This document shows positions 7,492-16,180 of a stretch of 45,382 bases of DNA, piece by piece; positions within the stretch are counted from its first letter, which is position 1, and every line of letters begins with the position of its first letter. This stretch comes from Pseudomonadota bacterium (GTDB lineage: Bacteria; Pseudomonadota; Gammaproteobacteria; Steroidobacterales; Steroidobacteraceae). The stretch covers positions 1-45,382 of the forward strand of contig JAKBBE010000016.1 of NCBI GenBank assembly GCA_021826035.1. Reading direction: 5' to 3'. Made by a program: the position numbers and the translations under genes. The notes beneath the pieces were generated by a model, which saw nothing but the letters and a program-made list of their open reading frames with translations, had not been told where the DNA came from and ran no database searches.

Positions 7492-8763
7492 ATGACGACT
7501 CACGCGAAACGTGGCCCGGAATTTCCCGTTCTTGCGCTGCGCAGCGAGTTTCCGGCCCTGCGTCCTGTCGGGCGGTTCATTTATTTCGATAATGCCGCTG
7601 GCGCGCAGATTCCTCAGAGAGTGCTGGACGCCGTCAACACCCATCTTCTCGAACACAACGTTCAGCGCGGAGGTCGATACGCCCAGAGCGTGGCCGTCGA
7701 TGACATGATCGCGCGTGCTCGCGTGCGAGTTGCCGCTTTCCTCAATGCATGGAGTCCCGAGGAGATCGCCTTCGGGATGAACGCGACCTCGTTCATCCGG
7801 ACGATCAGCCTCGCGGTCGGTCAGACGCTGCAGGGTCGCGAGGAGATCGTCGTGACCGACCTAGATCACGAGGCGAACATCGCTACCTGGTGCGCTCTGC
7901 AGAGTGTGGGTGCCCGCATCAGATGGTGGAGTGCGCGCACTGACGGGCGACTGCATCTGGAGGATCTCGATCAGCTACTGAGTGCGAAAACTCGGTTGGT
8001 GGCCTGTACGCTGGCCTCAAACGCACTTGGCAGCATTGTGGATGTGAGCGGCGTGTCGCGGCTCGCCCACTCGGTCGGCGCAGAGGTGTTCGTCGATGCA
8101 GTGCACTACGGACCGCACGGTCCGATTGACGTGCGCGCGCTGGGATGTGATTACTTGGTGTGTTCAGGCTACAAGATATTTGCGCCCCACATGGGATTTC
8201 TCTGGGGCCGGTATTCCGCGCTCGCGGCACTGCCGACATTTCGCGAGGAATTCATTCCGGATGTGCCTCCGGGAAAGGTCGAGGCCGGTACGTTCATCTA
8301 TGAGAACGTAGCGGGGATGGCGGCCGCAGTGGACTATTTGGCGGATCTTGGGCGCCGGCTGGCGGGAGCTGAAGCGGTCAGCGCGCACGACGCCATACGG
8401 GAGAATTGCGTAACGGCGATGGTCGCGATTCAAGCGTACGAGCAGACGCTCTCGTTTGCCTTACTGCAGATGCTCGAGCGGCTGGGTGCGGATGTTTACG
8501 GAACTGCAGATCCCGCTCAGGTCGGCGCGCGGGTGCCGACGGTATGCTTCAATCTTCCGAGTGTCGAACCAGCGGAGGTGGTGAAGGCCGCCGCCGCCGG
8601 GGGCATCGGCATTCGCGACGGTCATATGTATGCACCTCGGTTGATGCGGCGGCTGGGCTTGGACGTCGACAGCGGCGCGGTGCGCGTTTCGCTGGTGCAC
8701 TACAACACGCTCGAGGAGATTGAACGCTTTGCGGCCCTGCTGCGGGAGATCTGCACCGCCTGA
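7492..8763 (+). CDS. cysteine-desulfurase-like class-V PLP enzyme lacking the catalytic Cys
   Basis: A 423-residue protein of the cysteine-desulfurase-like group that includes Vibrio VC1184. FIYFDNAAGAQIP lies at the N-terminus, then TDLDHEANIATW, SNALGSIVDV, FVDAVHYGPHGPID (Asp202, His205) and CSGYKIFAPHMGFLWG with the PLP Lys228. In SufS-type desulfurases the persulfide Cys sits in R-x-G-x-x-C. Here the loop is R375-D-G-H-M-Y380, so Tyr replaces Cys. Desulfurase activity by the usual persulfide route is therefore unlikely, and a lyase, epimerase or aminotransferase is more plausible. No suf/isc genes are nearby. The start is ATG at 7492, with GGGGCAG upstream. It is the last gene of the receptor-permease-PLP series and ends about 100 bases before a convergent gene. 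Confidence 0.88.
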   Translation: MTTHAKRGPEFPVLALRSEFPALRPVGRFIYFDNAAGAQIPQRVLDAVNTHLLEHNVQRGGRYAQSVAVDDMIARARVRVAAFLNAWSPEEIAFGMNATSFIRTISLAVGQTLQGREEIVVTDLDHEANIATWCALQSVGARIRWWSARTDGRLHLEDLDQLLSAKTRLVACTLASNALGSIVDVSGVSRLAHSVGAEVFVDAVHYGPHGPIDVRALGCDYLVCSGYKIFAPHMGFLWGRYSALAALPTFREEFIPDVPPGKVEAGTFIYENVAGMAAAVDYLADLGRRLAGAEAVSAHDAIRENCVTAMVAIQAYEQTLSFALLQMLERLGADVYGTADPAQVGARVPTVCFNLPSVEPAEVVKAAAAGGIGIRDGHMYAPRLMRRLGLDVDSGAVRVSLVHYNTLEEIERFAALLREICTA

Positions 8764-8859
8764 GGCGTCGGTAGGCGAGGCGTATGTTTCGCGGTCCGTC
8801 AGGCGGCTGTGGCGCTCCGGCGTCGATGGTTCAGAGCTTCAGGTCTTGGCTGTGCCGGC

Positions 8860-10116
8860 TCAGGGCGCCGGCCACTGATCGGCCCCAATATCCGGATCCG
8901 TCTCAAGGGGACGGGCATTGCCGCTGAAGTCGTCCTTCAGCGCCGCGATCATCACGCCTTTGCCCACGACCTGTGGTATCGGGGAGCTGAGGCGTAGATT
9001 GCCGGCCGCGGCGTTCACGAACCATTGTGACCTCGCATCGGTGACGTTGTGAGTTACCGTAGCGCGTCCGCCGTTGCGCGATGCGATTGCCCGGTTCGTG
9101 AGATTGTTGGCGATGAAGACATTGCGAGTGACGGGGAATCGATATTCGATGGCGCGCGGATAGTTGCTCTGCAGCAGGATTGTGTTGTTGTACACCTGCG
9201 TGCCGGGGCTGTCGGTGAGCGCAATGCCGGTGTCGGCGAACGGACCTGCGCCAGCGGCGTGATAAATCATGTTGTTGCGGATCACGCCGCCGAGATTGGG
9301 TTTTCCGTCCAGCCCGAAGCCGATGCCGCGGTCGCAATTGACGATGAGATTGCGCTCCACCAGATCGTCGGCCGAGCCGTCCCAGAAGTGCACTGCGAAT
9401 TCCGCCACCGCACGCGATGGGCTGGCAATATTGCGAAAGACGTTGTCACGAACGATCCAGTGTTTGGCGCCATGGGCATCGATACCGCCGATGTAGTACT
9501 CCGGGCCGATGCCCGCCGTGTACTCGAAGAGGCAGTGCTCCACAATCCCATTATTGGCGGTGTTGCCGGGCCGCGCAGGACTGTCGCTCACCTTGATCAA
9601 CTGCTCGTAGGCGTTCTCCAGGACGCACTCGCGGATGACGGGCGACTGGGCGCCATCCTCGCCGGCGATCTGGATCAGGTGCCAGCGGCTGCGCCGTAGC
9701 GTCATGCTGCTCAGCGTAAAATGTGAGCCCGAAACCCGAATGAGATTGCCGATCCGTGCGGTAGGACTCATGCCATCGCCTTGGATGATGACTTGCCTGC
9801 GCGTACCGAGTGGTCCTTGGAGTGTCACCCGTGGCGCAGTGACGACGAGAGTCTCATTCAGCGTGTACGTCCCAGGGGCGAGTCGGATGACCACGTGCCC
9901 GCCCCAGCGGTTTGCAGTCACGACCGCTCGTTCCAGGCCGGCGGTACTGTGGACCCGCACGATGCGCTGGCGAGGCGGCGCTGAGCAGCTCGCTGACAGA
10001 AGCGCCGCGGCGCAAAGCGCTGCGATGCTTCTGGCGTGGAATCGTCGGTGCGCAGCGGAACGCGCAGACGGAGGGGGCGGTGTCGCCGAGAAGGCCCGTC
10101 GGTTACGCCAGAGCAT
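8860..10116 (-). CDS. right-handed parallel beta-helix protein, probable lipoprotein
   Basis: A 418-residue protein. A hydrophobic leader (SIAALCAAALLSASC) ends in a weak lipobox Cys. It is followed by many short beta-helix coils rich in Asn, Val and Ile, such as NNGIVEHCLFEY, HWIVRDNVFRNI, DLVERNLIVNC and GGVIRNNMIYH, as in NosD/pectate-lyase-like folds. It begins like a polysaccharide-binding or lyase protein (VRVHSTAGLERAV, NRWGGHVVIRLAPGTYTLNE). Such proteins usually bind or cleave acidic polysaccharides at the cell surface. No clear catalytic Asp/Arg set could be picked out, so enzyme activity is open. The start at 10116 has AGGA seven bases upstream; the reading frame extends 18 codons further without a ribosome site. 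It is convergent with the PLP-enzyme gene and stands alone. Confidence 0.85.
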   Translation of the reverse strand: MLWRNRRAFSATPPPPSARSAAHRRFHARSIAALCAAALLSASCSAPPRQRIVRVHSTAGLERAVVTANRWGGHVVIRLAPGTYTLNETLVVTAPRVTLQGPLGTRRQVIIQGDGMSPTARIGNLIRVSGSHFTLSSMTLRRSRWHLIQIAGEDGAQSPVIRECVLENAYEQLIKVSDSPARPGNTANNGIVEHCLFEYTAGIGPEYYIGGIDAHGAKHWIVRDNVFRNIASPSRAVAEFAVHFWDGSADDLVERNLIVNCDRGIGFGLDGKPNLGGVIRNNMIYHAAGAGPFADTGIALTDSPGTQVYNNTILLQSNYPRAIEYRFPVTRNVFIANNLTNRAIASRNGGRATVTHNVTDARSQWFVNAAAGNLRLSSPIPQVVGKGVMIAALKDDFSGNARPLETDPDIGADQWPAP

Positions 10117-10546
10117 GCTCACATCCTGGGCACGTGCGCGAAAAACCGCAAGTCGTGCGTCAAGATGCAAAGCCGCCGACGCCGTATTGGGGGGGCGGTG
10201 ATCACCGTTCGTGACCGAGGGAGGGGCGAGAGCGGGCGAGTGGCGATCGGCATCCGGTCACCAGCGCGGGAGGGCCTGCCTCAGACGACGGCCGCCCCGG
10301 ATCCCTCGGCGCGCCGACCGTGGCCGGGACGTCGTGCGGTGGGCCCCAGACGTTCCGTTCGACTTCGAGTTGAACTGTGCGGTGCAGTCAGGCTCTATTC
10401 AGGATAGATCCGGTAGGGTCAAAATTCGGCAGTTCCAACCTCAGGTATTTTCAGATCTCCCGACGCGGCAATGGCTGTGAGCCCCCGGCTGTAGCGAATC
10501 GCCGACAGGCCGGGTCGGTCGCGACTCGGGGTGCCATAATCCACCG
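10117..10546. other. divergent intergenic region, about 430 bases
   Basis: Separates the beta-helix gene (minus) from the L,D-transpeptidase gene (plus). A weak plus-strand promoter candidate is TTGAAC (10370-10375) and, 18 bases on, TCTATT (10394-10399). A CATAAT (10535-10540) lies just before the ATG at 10547. I see no reading frame with coding character and no strong hairpin. Confidence 0.4.
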
Positions 10547-11887
10547 ATGAGAACCTCGTCTATCCGTCTCGTACTGGCCGCCAGCGTCGCGCTCACGGCG
10601 AGCGCCTGCGCACTGATGGGGCCGCCGCTGCGGCCACCTCCGCCGCCCCCGCCTGCGCCCGCGAAAGTGGTTCCGCCGCCGCCGCCACCCTTGCCGTTGC
10701 CGATCCAGACCGAGAAGTTCGATCTCGCGCCGGGTCAGGACATGGTAGGCGCCGTACAGGTGGTGAAGGTTCTGAAGGGGCAGACCCTGACCGACATCGG
10801 TCGCCGCTTCAATGTCGGATATCTCGAGATGACGCGGGCCAATCCTGGCGTCAGTGCCTGGATTCCGCCCGTAGGCGCAGCAGTGGTGTTGCCGACGCAG
10901 TTTATTCTTCCGGACGCGCCGCATCGGGGCATCGTGGTCAATCTCGCCGCGCTGCGGCTCTTCTATTACCCTGCGCACAAGCGCGGAGAGCCTCAGGTCG
11001 TCTTTACTCACCCGGTCGGCATCGGTCGGCGCGGGTTCGTCACGCCCCAAGGCGTGACGCATGTCATTTCGCACGAGAAGGACCCAGTCTGGATCGTGCC
11101 ACCGTCGATTTTGCTCGAGCACGCGAAGGAAGGTGCGCCGCTGCCGAAAGTGGTCGGTCCCGGTCCGGAGAATCCTCTCGGCAACTACGCGCTGCACCTC
11201 GGTTGGCCGGGATACCTGATCCACGGGACCAATAAGCCGGTCAGCGTGGGCTGGCGGGTGAGCCACGGCTGTGTTCACCTGTTCCCGGAGGACATCAAAC
11301 AGCTCTTCTACATGGTGCCGAATGGCACCGAGGTGCGTGTCGTCGATCAGCCGTACCTGTTCGGGTGGAAGAGCGGCCGGCTCTACATGGTGGCCTATGG
11401 GCCATTGAAGGGGGACAAGCGCCCCTGGAGAAAGGACTGGCGGCGTCTCGTTCCGACACTGCTTACCCATGCCGAGCGGGTCGAATTGTGGCGGCACCAC
11501 CAGAAAATCAACTGGCATAGGGTCGCGGAATTGGTCAAAAATCCACGTGGCATACCGGTGCCGGTCTCGGGCCGCGAGGAGCCGGGGCTCGGCGCGGTAC
11601 TGGCACAGGCGCGCCGGGTGCAGAATCGGTTGCCGGCCGGGTCCACCTGGAACGGCAAGAAAGACCTTCCGGCCACCAATGCGCAGTTCCACAAGTTCTA
11701 CGCTGGAGTGCTGACGCCAGCACAGAAGAAGGCGCTCGCAGCCATCGATACGCTGCCCCAGCCGGCTCGGACGGCACACAATGCGGGCTCATGTAACTCT
11801 TCTCACTGCTCCCGGAGCGCCTCGGCGCATCGCGCGAACTCCGACCTACCTGCGAAAACGTTGACGGTCGACCCGCCTAAACCCTGA
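10547..11887 (+). CDS. L,D-transpeptidase (YkuD) with LysM and proline-rich linker
   Basis: A 446-residue envelope protein. Residues 1-21 are a signal peptide ending ASAC (possible lipoprotein, imperfect lipobox). Residues 26-52 contain runs of seven and six prolines. A LysM-like peptidoglycan-binding stretch follows (about 70-118: VLKGQTLTDIGRRFNVGYLE). The YkuD domain (about 127-270) has LIHGTN with His226 and SHGCVHL with nucleophile Cys242, the H-x13-SHGC signature of the ErfK/YbiS/YcfS group. These enzymes form 3-3 crosslinks in peptidoglycan or attach lipoprotein to it, in the periplasm. The C-terminal 170 residues extend beyond the roughly 310-residue family norm. The proline runs probably need EF-P for translation and may form a rigid spacer across the periplasm. 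Confidence 0.92.
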   Translation: MRTSSIRLVLAASVALTASACALMGPPLRPPPPPPPAPAKVVPPPPPPLPLPIQTEKFDLAPGQDMVGAVQVVKVLKGQTLTDIGRRFNVGYLEMTRANPGVSAWIPPVGAAVVLPTQFILPDAPHRGIVVNLAALRLFYYPAHKRGEPQVVFTHPVGIGRRGFVTPQGVTHVISHEKDPVWIVPPSILLEHAKEGAPLPKVVGPGPENPLGNYALHLGWPGYLIHGTNKPVSVGWRVSHGCVHLFPEDIKQLFYMVPNGTEVRVVDQPYLFGWKSGRLYMVAYGPLKGDKRPWRKDWRRLVPTLLTHAERVELWRHHQKINWHRVAELVKNPRGIPVPVSGREEPGLGAVLAQARRVQNRLPAGSTWNGKKDLPATNAQFHKFYAGVLTPAQKKALAAIDTLPQPARTAHNAGSCNSSHCSRSASAHRANSDLPAKTLTVDPPKP

Positions 11888-12014
11888 GCGCGGGACGACG
11901 CCACGCAATGCGGGGGCGAAACGCGTCTGTCTCGAATCCCTTGGCGATCGAGGCACGACGCAGCGGGTGCACAGCAGTCTCTGCACACCGCGCCGGTACG
12001 TCAGTGCGATGGGC

Positions 12015-15000
12015 TCATTGGCAGCGCGCGAGTACGGCACGCAGTTCACGTACCCTTGGCGGCTTACCGAGCACGTGATCGATGTCCGCCGCCGGCTGTG
12101 CTTCGGCATCCAAACGGCGACCCCAGCCGGTCAGTAGGATGACCGGAGTATTCGCCGACACCCGCTTGATCGCTCGGGCGACCGCGCGGCCGTCCAGGTG
12201 CGGCATTCCCAGATCCGTGATGACGACCTGGAACGGTCTGCTTGCCTGATCTGCGAGAAAAGCGTCGATGCCGCGACGCGGGTCATCTGTGGCGAGGACT
12301 TCGTGTCCATCCGATTCGAGGATCTCCTTCAATGGCGCGAGCACCAGAGGATCGTCATCGATGAGCAGAATGCGCATTGGCGCGACCACCGGGCTCGGCG
12401 ACTCATCGCGTGGCGGGACGGGCCGCTGCCCGGGGCGAGTCTGCGGGAACGTCAGCACGAAACGCGTACCCTCGCCGGGCGCGCTCTCCACGTTGAGAGT
12501 GGCGGCGTGTCTTCGTACGACTCCGTACACCATCGCAAGGCCCAACCCGGTGCCGCGCTCTCCTTTGGTGGTGAAGAACGGCTCGAGGCACTTGCGGCGC
12601 GTCTGCTCGTCCATACCAACCCCGTTGTCCGCAACGGCGAGCTCGACGCCATCGTCCACGGTACGAGTGGCTAGTGTCAGACGCCCGCCCAACGGCATCG
12701 CATCGACGGCATTGAAAACAAGATTAGTCAGTGCTTCGCGGATTTCATTCTCGACGGCAGGCACCCGAGGAAGGTTCGGCTGAAATTCCCGCACCACCTC
12801 GATCACGATGCCGCGCTGCTGCGGCATGTCGCTCCAGCGTGCTTTGGTGAGCTCGATGACTTGCTCGGTGAGTTCGTTGAGATCCACGGGCGCGAGCGCA
12901 GTCTGCTCGTCTCGCGGCCGGTAGAATTCTCGCATCCGCGACACCGTTGCCGATACGTCGTCGATCGCACGCAGGACAATCGGAAGATATTGGCGAGCTC
13001 TGGGAGTCAGATTTGATTCGGACTCCAGAAGCGTGTCCAAATACAACGTCACCGGACTGATGGCGTTATTGATGTCATGCGCGATTCCGCTCGCCATCTG
13101 GCCAAGCGCGCTCAAGCGCTCCTGCTGGAGCACAGTCTGCTGACTGAGCCGCAATTCATTGTAAGCGCGCTGCAGGGAGGCGTGTAGCTCGCTCTGGTGC
13201 ACAGCCAAAGCGACGTGTTCGCTCAGTTGGCGCAGAAACTCGCACTCGTCGTTGCTGAATCCATTGGGTGACTGCCGTCCGGCCGTAAGGACGCCGAGGA
13301 CTTCGTCGTCGAAGCGTAGCGGTGCTGCGACGAGCGCTCGTATCCGCGTGTCGGTGAGGTCGTAGGGCAGCGGCGCGCTTGTTTGCGTCACATCTGCGAA
13401 ATACACGAGTTCATCCGGGATGCGAATGAGACTCGACTGCTCGTCCTTCAGGACCACTCTGCAGATGTCTGTTGGAAGGTTCTGCTCGACGCTGCGCACT
13501 ACGACGCGAATGATGCTCTGCAGGTCCTGTCGTTCAGCGACCGCTCGCGTGATATGGTCCAGAAGACTCAGGTGACGAAGTTGCGCTTCGAGTTTCATCT
13601 CGCTGACTTCGCGCCGGGCGATTTCCGTCGAGAGAGACTGGATGCTCGCCGCGAGCTGTGCGGTTCGCTCGTGGATGCGCCGCTCGAGCTCCTTCTCAAA
13701 ATCGCGCCGATGGCGGGACAATTGTACGCTGGCACGCACTCGTGCGAGTAGCTCACGCGCCGTGAACGGCTTCATCAGGTAATCGTCGGCGCCAGCATCG
13801 AGTCCGCCGACGGCTGATTCTTCTCCAGCGCGGGCCGACAGCAAGATCACCGGAATTTGCTGCGTTCGCACGTCGGCCCGAATGGCGCGCAACAGACCGA
13901 ATCCGTCCAGTCTCGGCATCATGACGTCCGAGAGAACGAGGTCCGGAGGGTCGGCGAGTGCTCGTTCGAGTGCCATTTGACCGTCTGAGGCAGGCACGAC
14001 GTCAAACTCGCTGCCGAGCAGGCGCGCGACATACTCTCGCATGTCTGCATTGTCCTCTGCCCAGAGAATGCGCGCTCGGACGGGCGCCTCGGGACCGATG
14101 CCCGCTGCGGCATCGCGGCGCGGCGCCGCAGGAGATCCGGCGGACGGCCCGTCCCGCGCCGGCAGCTCGGCGACCCAGCGCAATGCTTCTTGCACCTGGG
14201 CAGAGGTGCTCAGACCGATGCTCGCCGTCGCCGAGTCCGCCTCGATCCGTTCGGCCGGCAGATGCCCGGTGCCGGACCGCACCGTGACGTGAAAGCGACT
14301 GCCCTCACCGACAGTGCTTTCCACCCGGATTTCCCCGCCGTGCAGCCGAACCAGTTCCCGCACCAGTGACAGGCCGATGCCGGTGCCCTCATGGGTTCTC
14401 GATGCAGCACCCTTGATGCGATAGAACCGCTCGAACAGTCGCGGCAACTCTTCCGGCGCGATGCCGACACCGGTGTCCTGCACGGTCAGCCGGACGGACT
14501 CACCGAGCCAGGTCAGACGCACGGAAATGCCGCCCTCAAAAGTGTGCTTCAGGGCGTTGGAGAGGAGATTCAGAACGATCTTCTCCCACATTTCCCGGTC
14601 CACATAGATCCGTTCCGGCAGCGTCGGACAGTCGATCGTCAGCGTGAGGCGGCTGCGCGCCACGGCGGACTCGAAGTGGCTGACGAGTTCGGCGGTGAGG
14701 CTGGCGAGGTCGGTCGCTTGGAAATGGACCTGGGCGCGGCCGGCCTCGATGCGCGCGAAGTCCAGGAGAGAATTGACCAGTCGCAGCAACCGAAGGCTGT
14801 TGCGGTGCGCGGCGCGCAGACGGTCCCGTCTGGGCTGCGCCAGGGACGCAGGTTCGGCCAGCTCTTCTTCGAGCAGACCGAGCATGAGAGTGAGCGGCGT
14901 GCGAAATTCGTGGCTGATGTTCGCGAAGAAGTCAGTTTTGGCCGCGTCGAGTTCGGCCAGCTTACGATTGGCCTCGCGCAGTTCGGCGATGGCCGTGGCG

Positions 15001-15506
15001 AGTTCGCCGCTGCGACGGATGACTTCGTGCTCCATCTTGCGGGTGCGGTCGCGCAGCGTCTGGCCGATTTCACTGGCGCGAACGAGTTCGGTGACTTCTT
15101 CGACTCTGTGCAGGATGTAGAGTACGTCTCCGGAACTCGACAGCACGGGCAGATTTTTCGGACTCCAATACTTCGTCTCGAACGAGCCGTTGGAGTTACG
15201 GATATCGTATTTCTGTACCGCCATCGTATCGGCACGACGGGTTCGCAGCACGCGTTGGAGCGAATCGCGCAAATTGCTCGTTCCGGTAGCCCCGGGGTCG
15301 GCGGGATTGTCGGGGAACACGTCGAACAGTCCGCGGCCGAGAATTTCCCGCGTCGTATGAGTTGCTGCGAGGCGCGCGTTGGTAGCGGCGACCATCGTGA
15401 AGCGGGGCGCATCCGGCAGGAGCACCAGCAGAACGTCGGGGCTTTCCTGGAACAGCAGCTCGTAGTCGAGCGCCGGTGCCGGTCCGTCGGGTGGGTTGAC
15501 GGGCAT
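12015..15506 (-). CDS. hybrid sensor histidine kinase: PAS-HK-REC-GAF-HK-REC
   Basis: A soluble 1163-residue protein without membrane segments. In order: a PAS-like sensor (about 12-140) and a coiled coil (150-190). Transmitter 1 follows, with FFANISHEFRTPL (phospho-His199), N-box NLLSNALKH, DTGVGIAPEE and GTGIGLSLV. Receiver 1 has WAEDN, Asp527 in LSDVMMP and Lys in LMKPF. A second coiled coil (600-640) leads to a GAF-like domain (about 645-775). Transmitter 2 has GQMASGIAHDINNAIS (His810), NLVFNAVDA, ADNGVGMDEQ and GTGLGLAMV. Receiver 2 has LIDDD, Asp1098 in ITDLGMP and a late GKPP Lys. It could run an internal His-Asp-His-Asp relay, or two independent sensing modules. No output domain or partner regulator is adjacent. 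The ATG at 15506 has a weak ribosome site; a tiny in-frame ORF precedes it. Confidence 0.92.
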   Translation of the reverse strand: MPVNPPDGPAPALDYELLFQESPDVLLVLLPDAPRFTMVAATNARLAATHTTREILGRGLFDVFPDNPADPGATGTSNLRDSLQRVLRTRRADTMAVQKYDIRNSNGSFETKYWSPKNLPVLSSSGDVLYILHRVEEVTELVRASEIGQTLRDRTRKMEHEVIRRSGELATAIAELREANRKLAELDAAKTDFFANISHEFRTPLTLMLGLLEEELAEPASLAQPRRDRLRAAHRNSLRLLRLVNSLLDFARIEAGRAQVHFQATDLASLTAELVSHFESAVARSRLTLTIDCPTLPERIYVDREMWEKIVLNLLSNALKHTFEGGISVRLTWLGESVRLTVQDTGVGIAPEELPRLFERFYRIKGAASRTHEGTGIGLSLVRELVRLHGGEIRVESTVGEGSRFHVTVRSGTGHLPAERIEADSATASIGLSTSAQVQEALRWVAELPARDGPSAGSPAAPRRDAAAGIGPEAPVRARILWAEDNADMREYVARLLGSEFDVVPASDGQMALERALADPPDLVLSDVMMPRLDGFGLLRAIRADVRTQQIPVILLSARAGEESAVGGLDAGADDYLMKPFTARELLARVRASVQLSRHRRDFEKELERRIHERTAQLAASIQSLSTEIARREVSEMKLEAQLRHLSLLDHITRAVAERQDLQSIIRVVVRSVEQNLPTDICRVVLKDEQSSLIRIPDELVYFADVTQTSAPLPYDLTDTRIRALVAAPLRFDDEVLGVLTAGRQSPNGFSNDECEFLRQLSEHVALAVHQSELHASLQRAYNELRLSQQTVLQQERLSALGQMASGIAHDINNAISPVTLYLDTLLESESNLTPRARQYLPIVLRAIDDVSATVSRMREFYRPRDEQTALAPVDLNELTEQVIELTKARWSDMPQQRGIVIEVVREFQPNLPRVPAVENEIREALTNLVFNAVDAMPLGGRLTLATRTVDDGVELAVADNGVGMDEQTRRKCLEPFFTTKGERGTGLGLAMVYGVVRRHAATLNVESAPGEGTRFVLTFPQTRPGQRPVPPRDESPSPVVAPMRILLIDDDPLVLAPLKEILESDGHEVLATDDPRRGIDAFLADQASRPFQVVITDLGMPHLDGRAVARAIKRVSANTPVILLTGWGRRLDAEAQPAADIDHVLGKPPRVRELRAVLARCQ

Positions 15507-15515
15507 GCCGCGTGC

Positions 15516-15563
15516 TCAGGGCGCGTGGGTTGAATCGCCGGGCGGGCTGACGTGCGTTGTCAT
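15516..15563 (-). CDS. possible 15-residue leader peptide upstream of the hybrid kinase
   Basis: ATG at 15563 with AGAGG seven bases upstream encodes MTTHVSPPGDSTHAP and stops nine bases before the kinase ATG, in the same frame as the kinase. A perfect TATAAT lies about 40 bases upstream. Since the kinase start itself has a poor ribosome site, translation of this frame could help reinitiation. It may equally be chance. Confidence 0.25.
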   Translation of the reverse strand: MTTHVSPPGDSTHAP

Positions 15564-15602
15564 GGACGGGCCTCTGCCTTCGGTTCTCTCGTGCCGGCCA
15601 CG

Positions 15603-15608
15603 ATTATA
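15603..15608 (-). promoter_or_regulatory. perfect -10 box (TATAAT) for the hybrid kinase gene
   Basis: TATAAT on the minus strand, about 100 bases before the kinase start, in otherwise very GC-rich sequence. No good -35 is found at 16-19 bases, which suggests activator dependence or another sigma factor. Confidence 0.35.
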
Positions 15609-16180
15609 GCCCCATTTCCGGGAGCGAAATTCCAGCGCGGGCCTGACAGCAAGTCCGTGCCGGTGAGGCTCGTCACTGCGCGCGCTCGTGACGAGCGGCG
15701 CGAGGCACGCCGCCCGCGGCCCGGCACGGTGCGGCGAGCTCTGGGGCGGCAATGATGCACAGGCCCGGGCTCGGATGCGGCTCGGCGGGGCGTCGGCAAT
15801 CGGCGACCGGCCGGATGGACGGCAATGAGCGGTGTATAGCTCGGGGAGTTCGAGTCTCGGAGTACTGTTGGGGTCCTTATAGATCGGAGGGCGAGCGCGG
15901 GATGAACCGCGCAGCCGCTCGAAGCGGCCGGATCTTGCGGGAGTGCAACTTATGAGGGAGTTTCCGGTCAAAGCCCGTAAGTCGGACGACGGCGCACCTC
16001 GTGTGGGGAACGTTGGGAACGGATGATGATTCGGTCGCGAGCCGCTACAATGGCGTGAGACGGGCGGCGCGCCGGTGTGCTGCGGCCCGTCTTCCCGCGC
16101 TCGGCCTCGCAGCTGCGGTCCCCGCTGGGTATCGCACGCGTCTCCGTCTGCGCAAGAAATCCAATCCCGTGGGAGGACGA
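15609..16180. other. divergent intergenic region between kinase and beta-barrel genes
   Basis: About 570 bases. Beyond the kinase promoter box, only a TACAAT (16046-16051) without a matching -35 stands out as a possible -10 for the plus-strand gene. A GTTCGAGTC at 15849 resembles a tRNA T-loop, but no tRNA can be folded around it. The long plus-strand frame here runs into the beta-barrel gene but has no start with a ribosome site until 16181. Confidence 0.35.

Noticed and set aside
6212..8763. suf/isc iron-sulfur assembly genes
   Set aside because: The PLP genes resemble desulfurases, but the catalytic Cys is missing and no scaffold genes are present.
8854..8872. GCCGGC...GCCGGC hairpin at the convergent PLP/beta-helix junction
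   Set aside because: Only a six-base stem of self-complementary hexamers overlapping the stop codon, without a T-run; not supportable as a terminator.
10451..11779. 442-codon minus-strand frame
   Set aside because: Antisense to the L,D-transpeptidase; no domain recognisable.
14391..15533. 380-codon plus-strand frame
   Set aside because: Antisense to the hybrid kinase, with no family motifs or ribosome site; a shadow of GC-rich third-position bias.
15840..15880. tRNA-like GTTCGAGTC motif
   Set aside because: The T-stem pairs only three bases and no acceptor or anticodon stem can be drawn around it.
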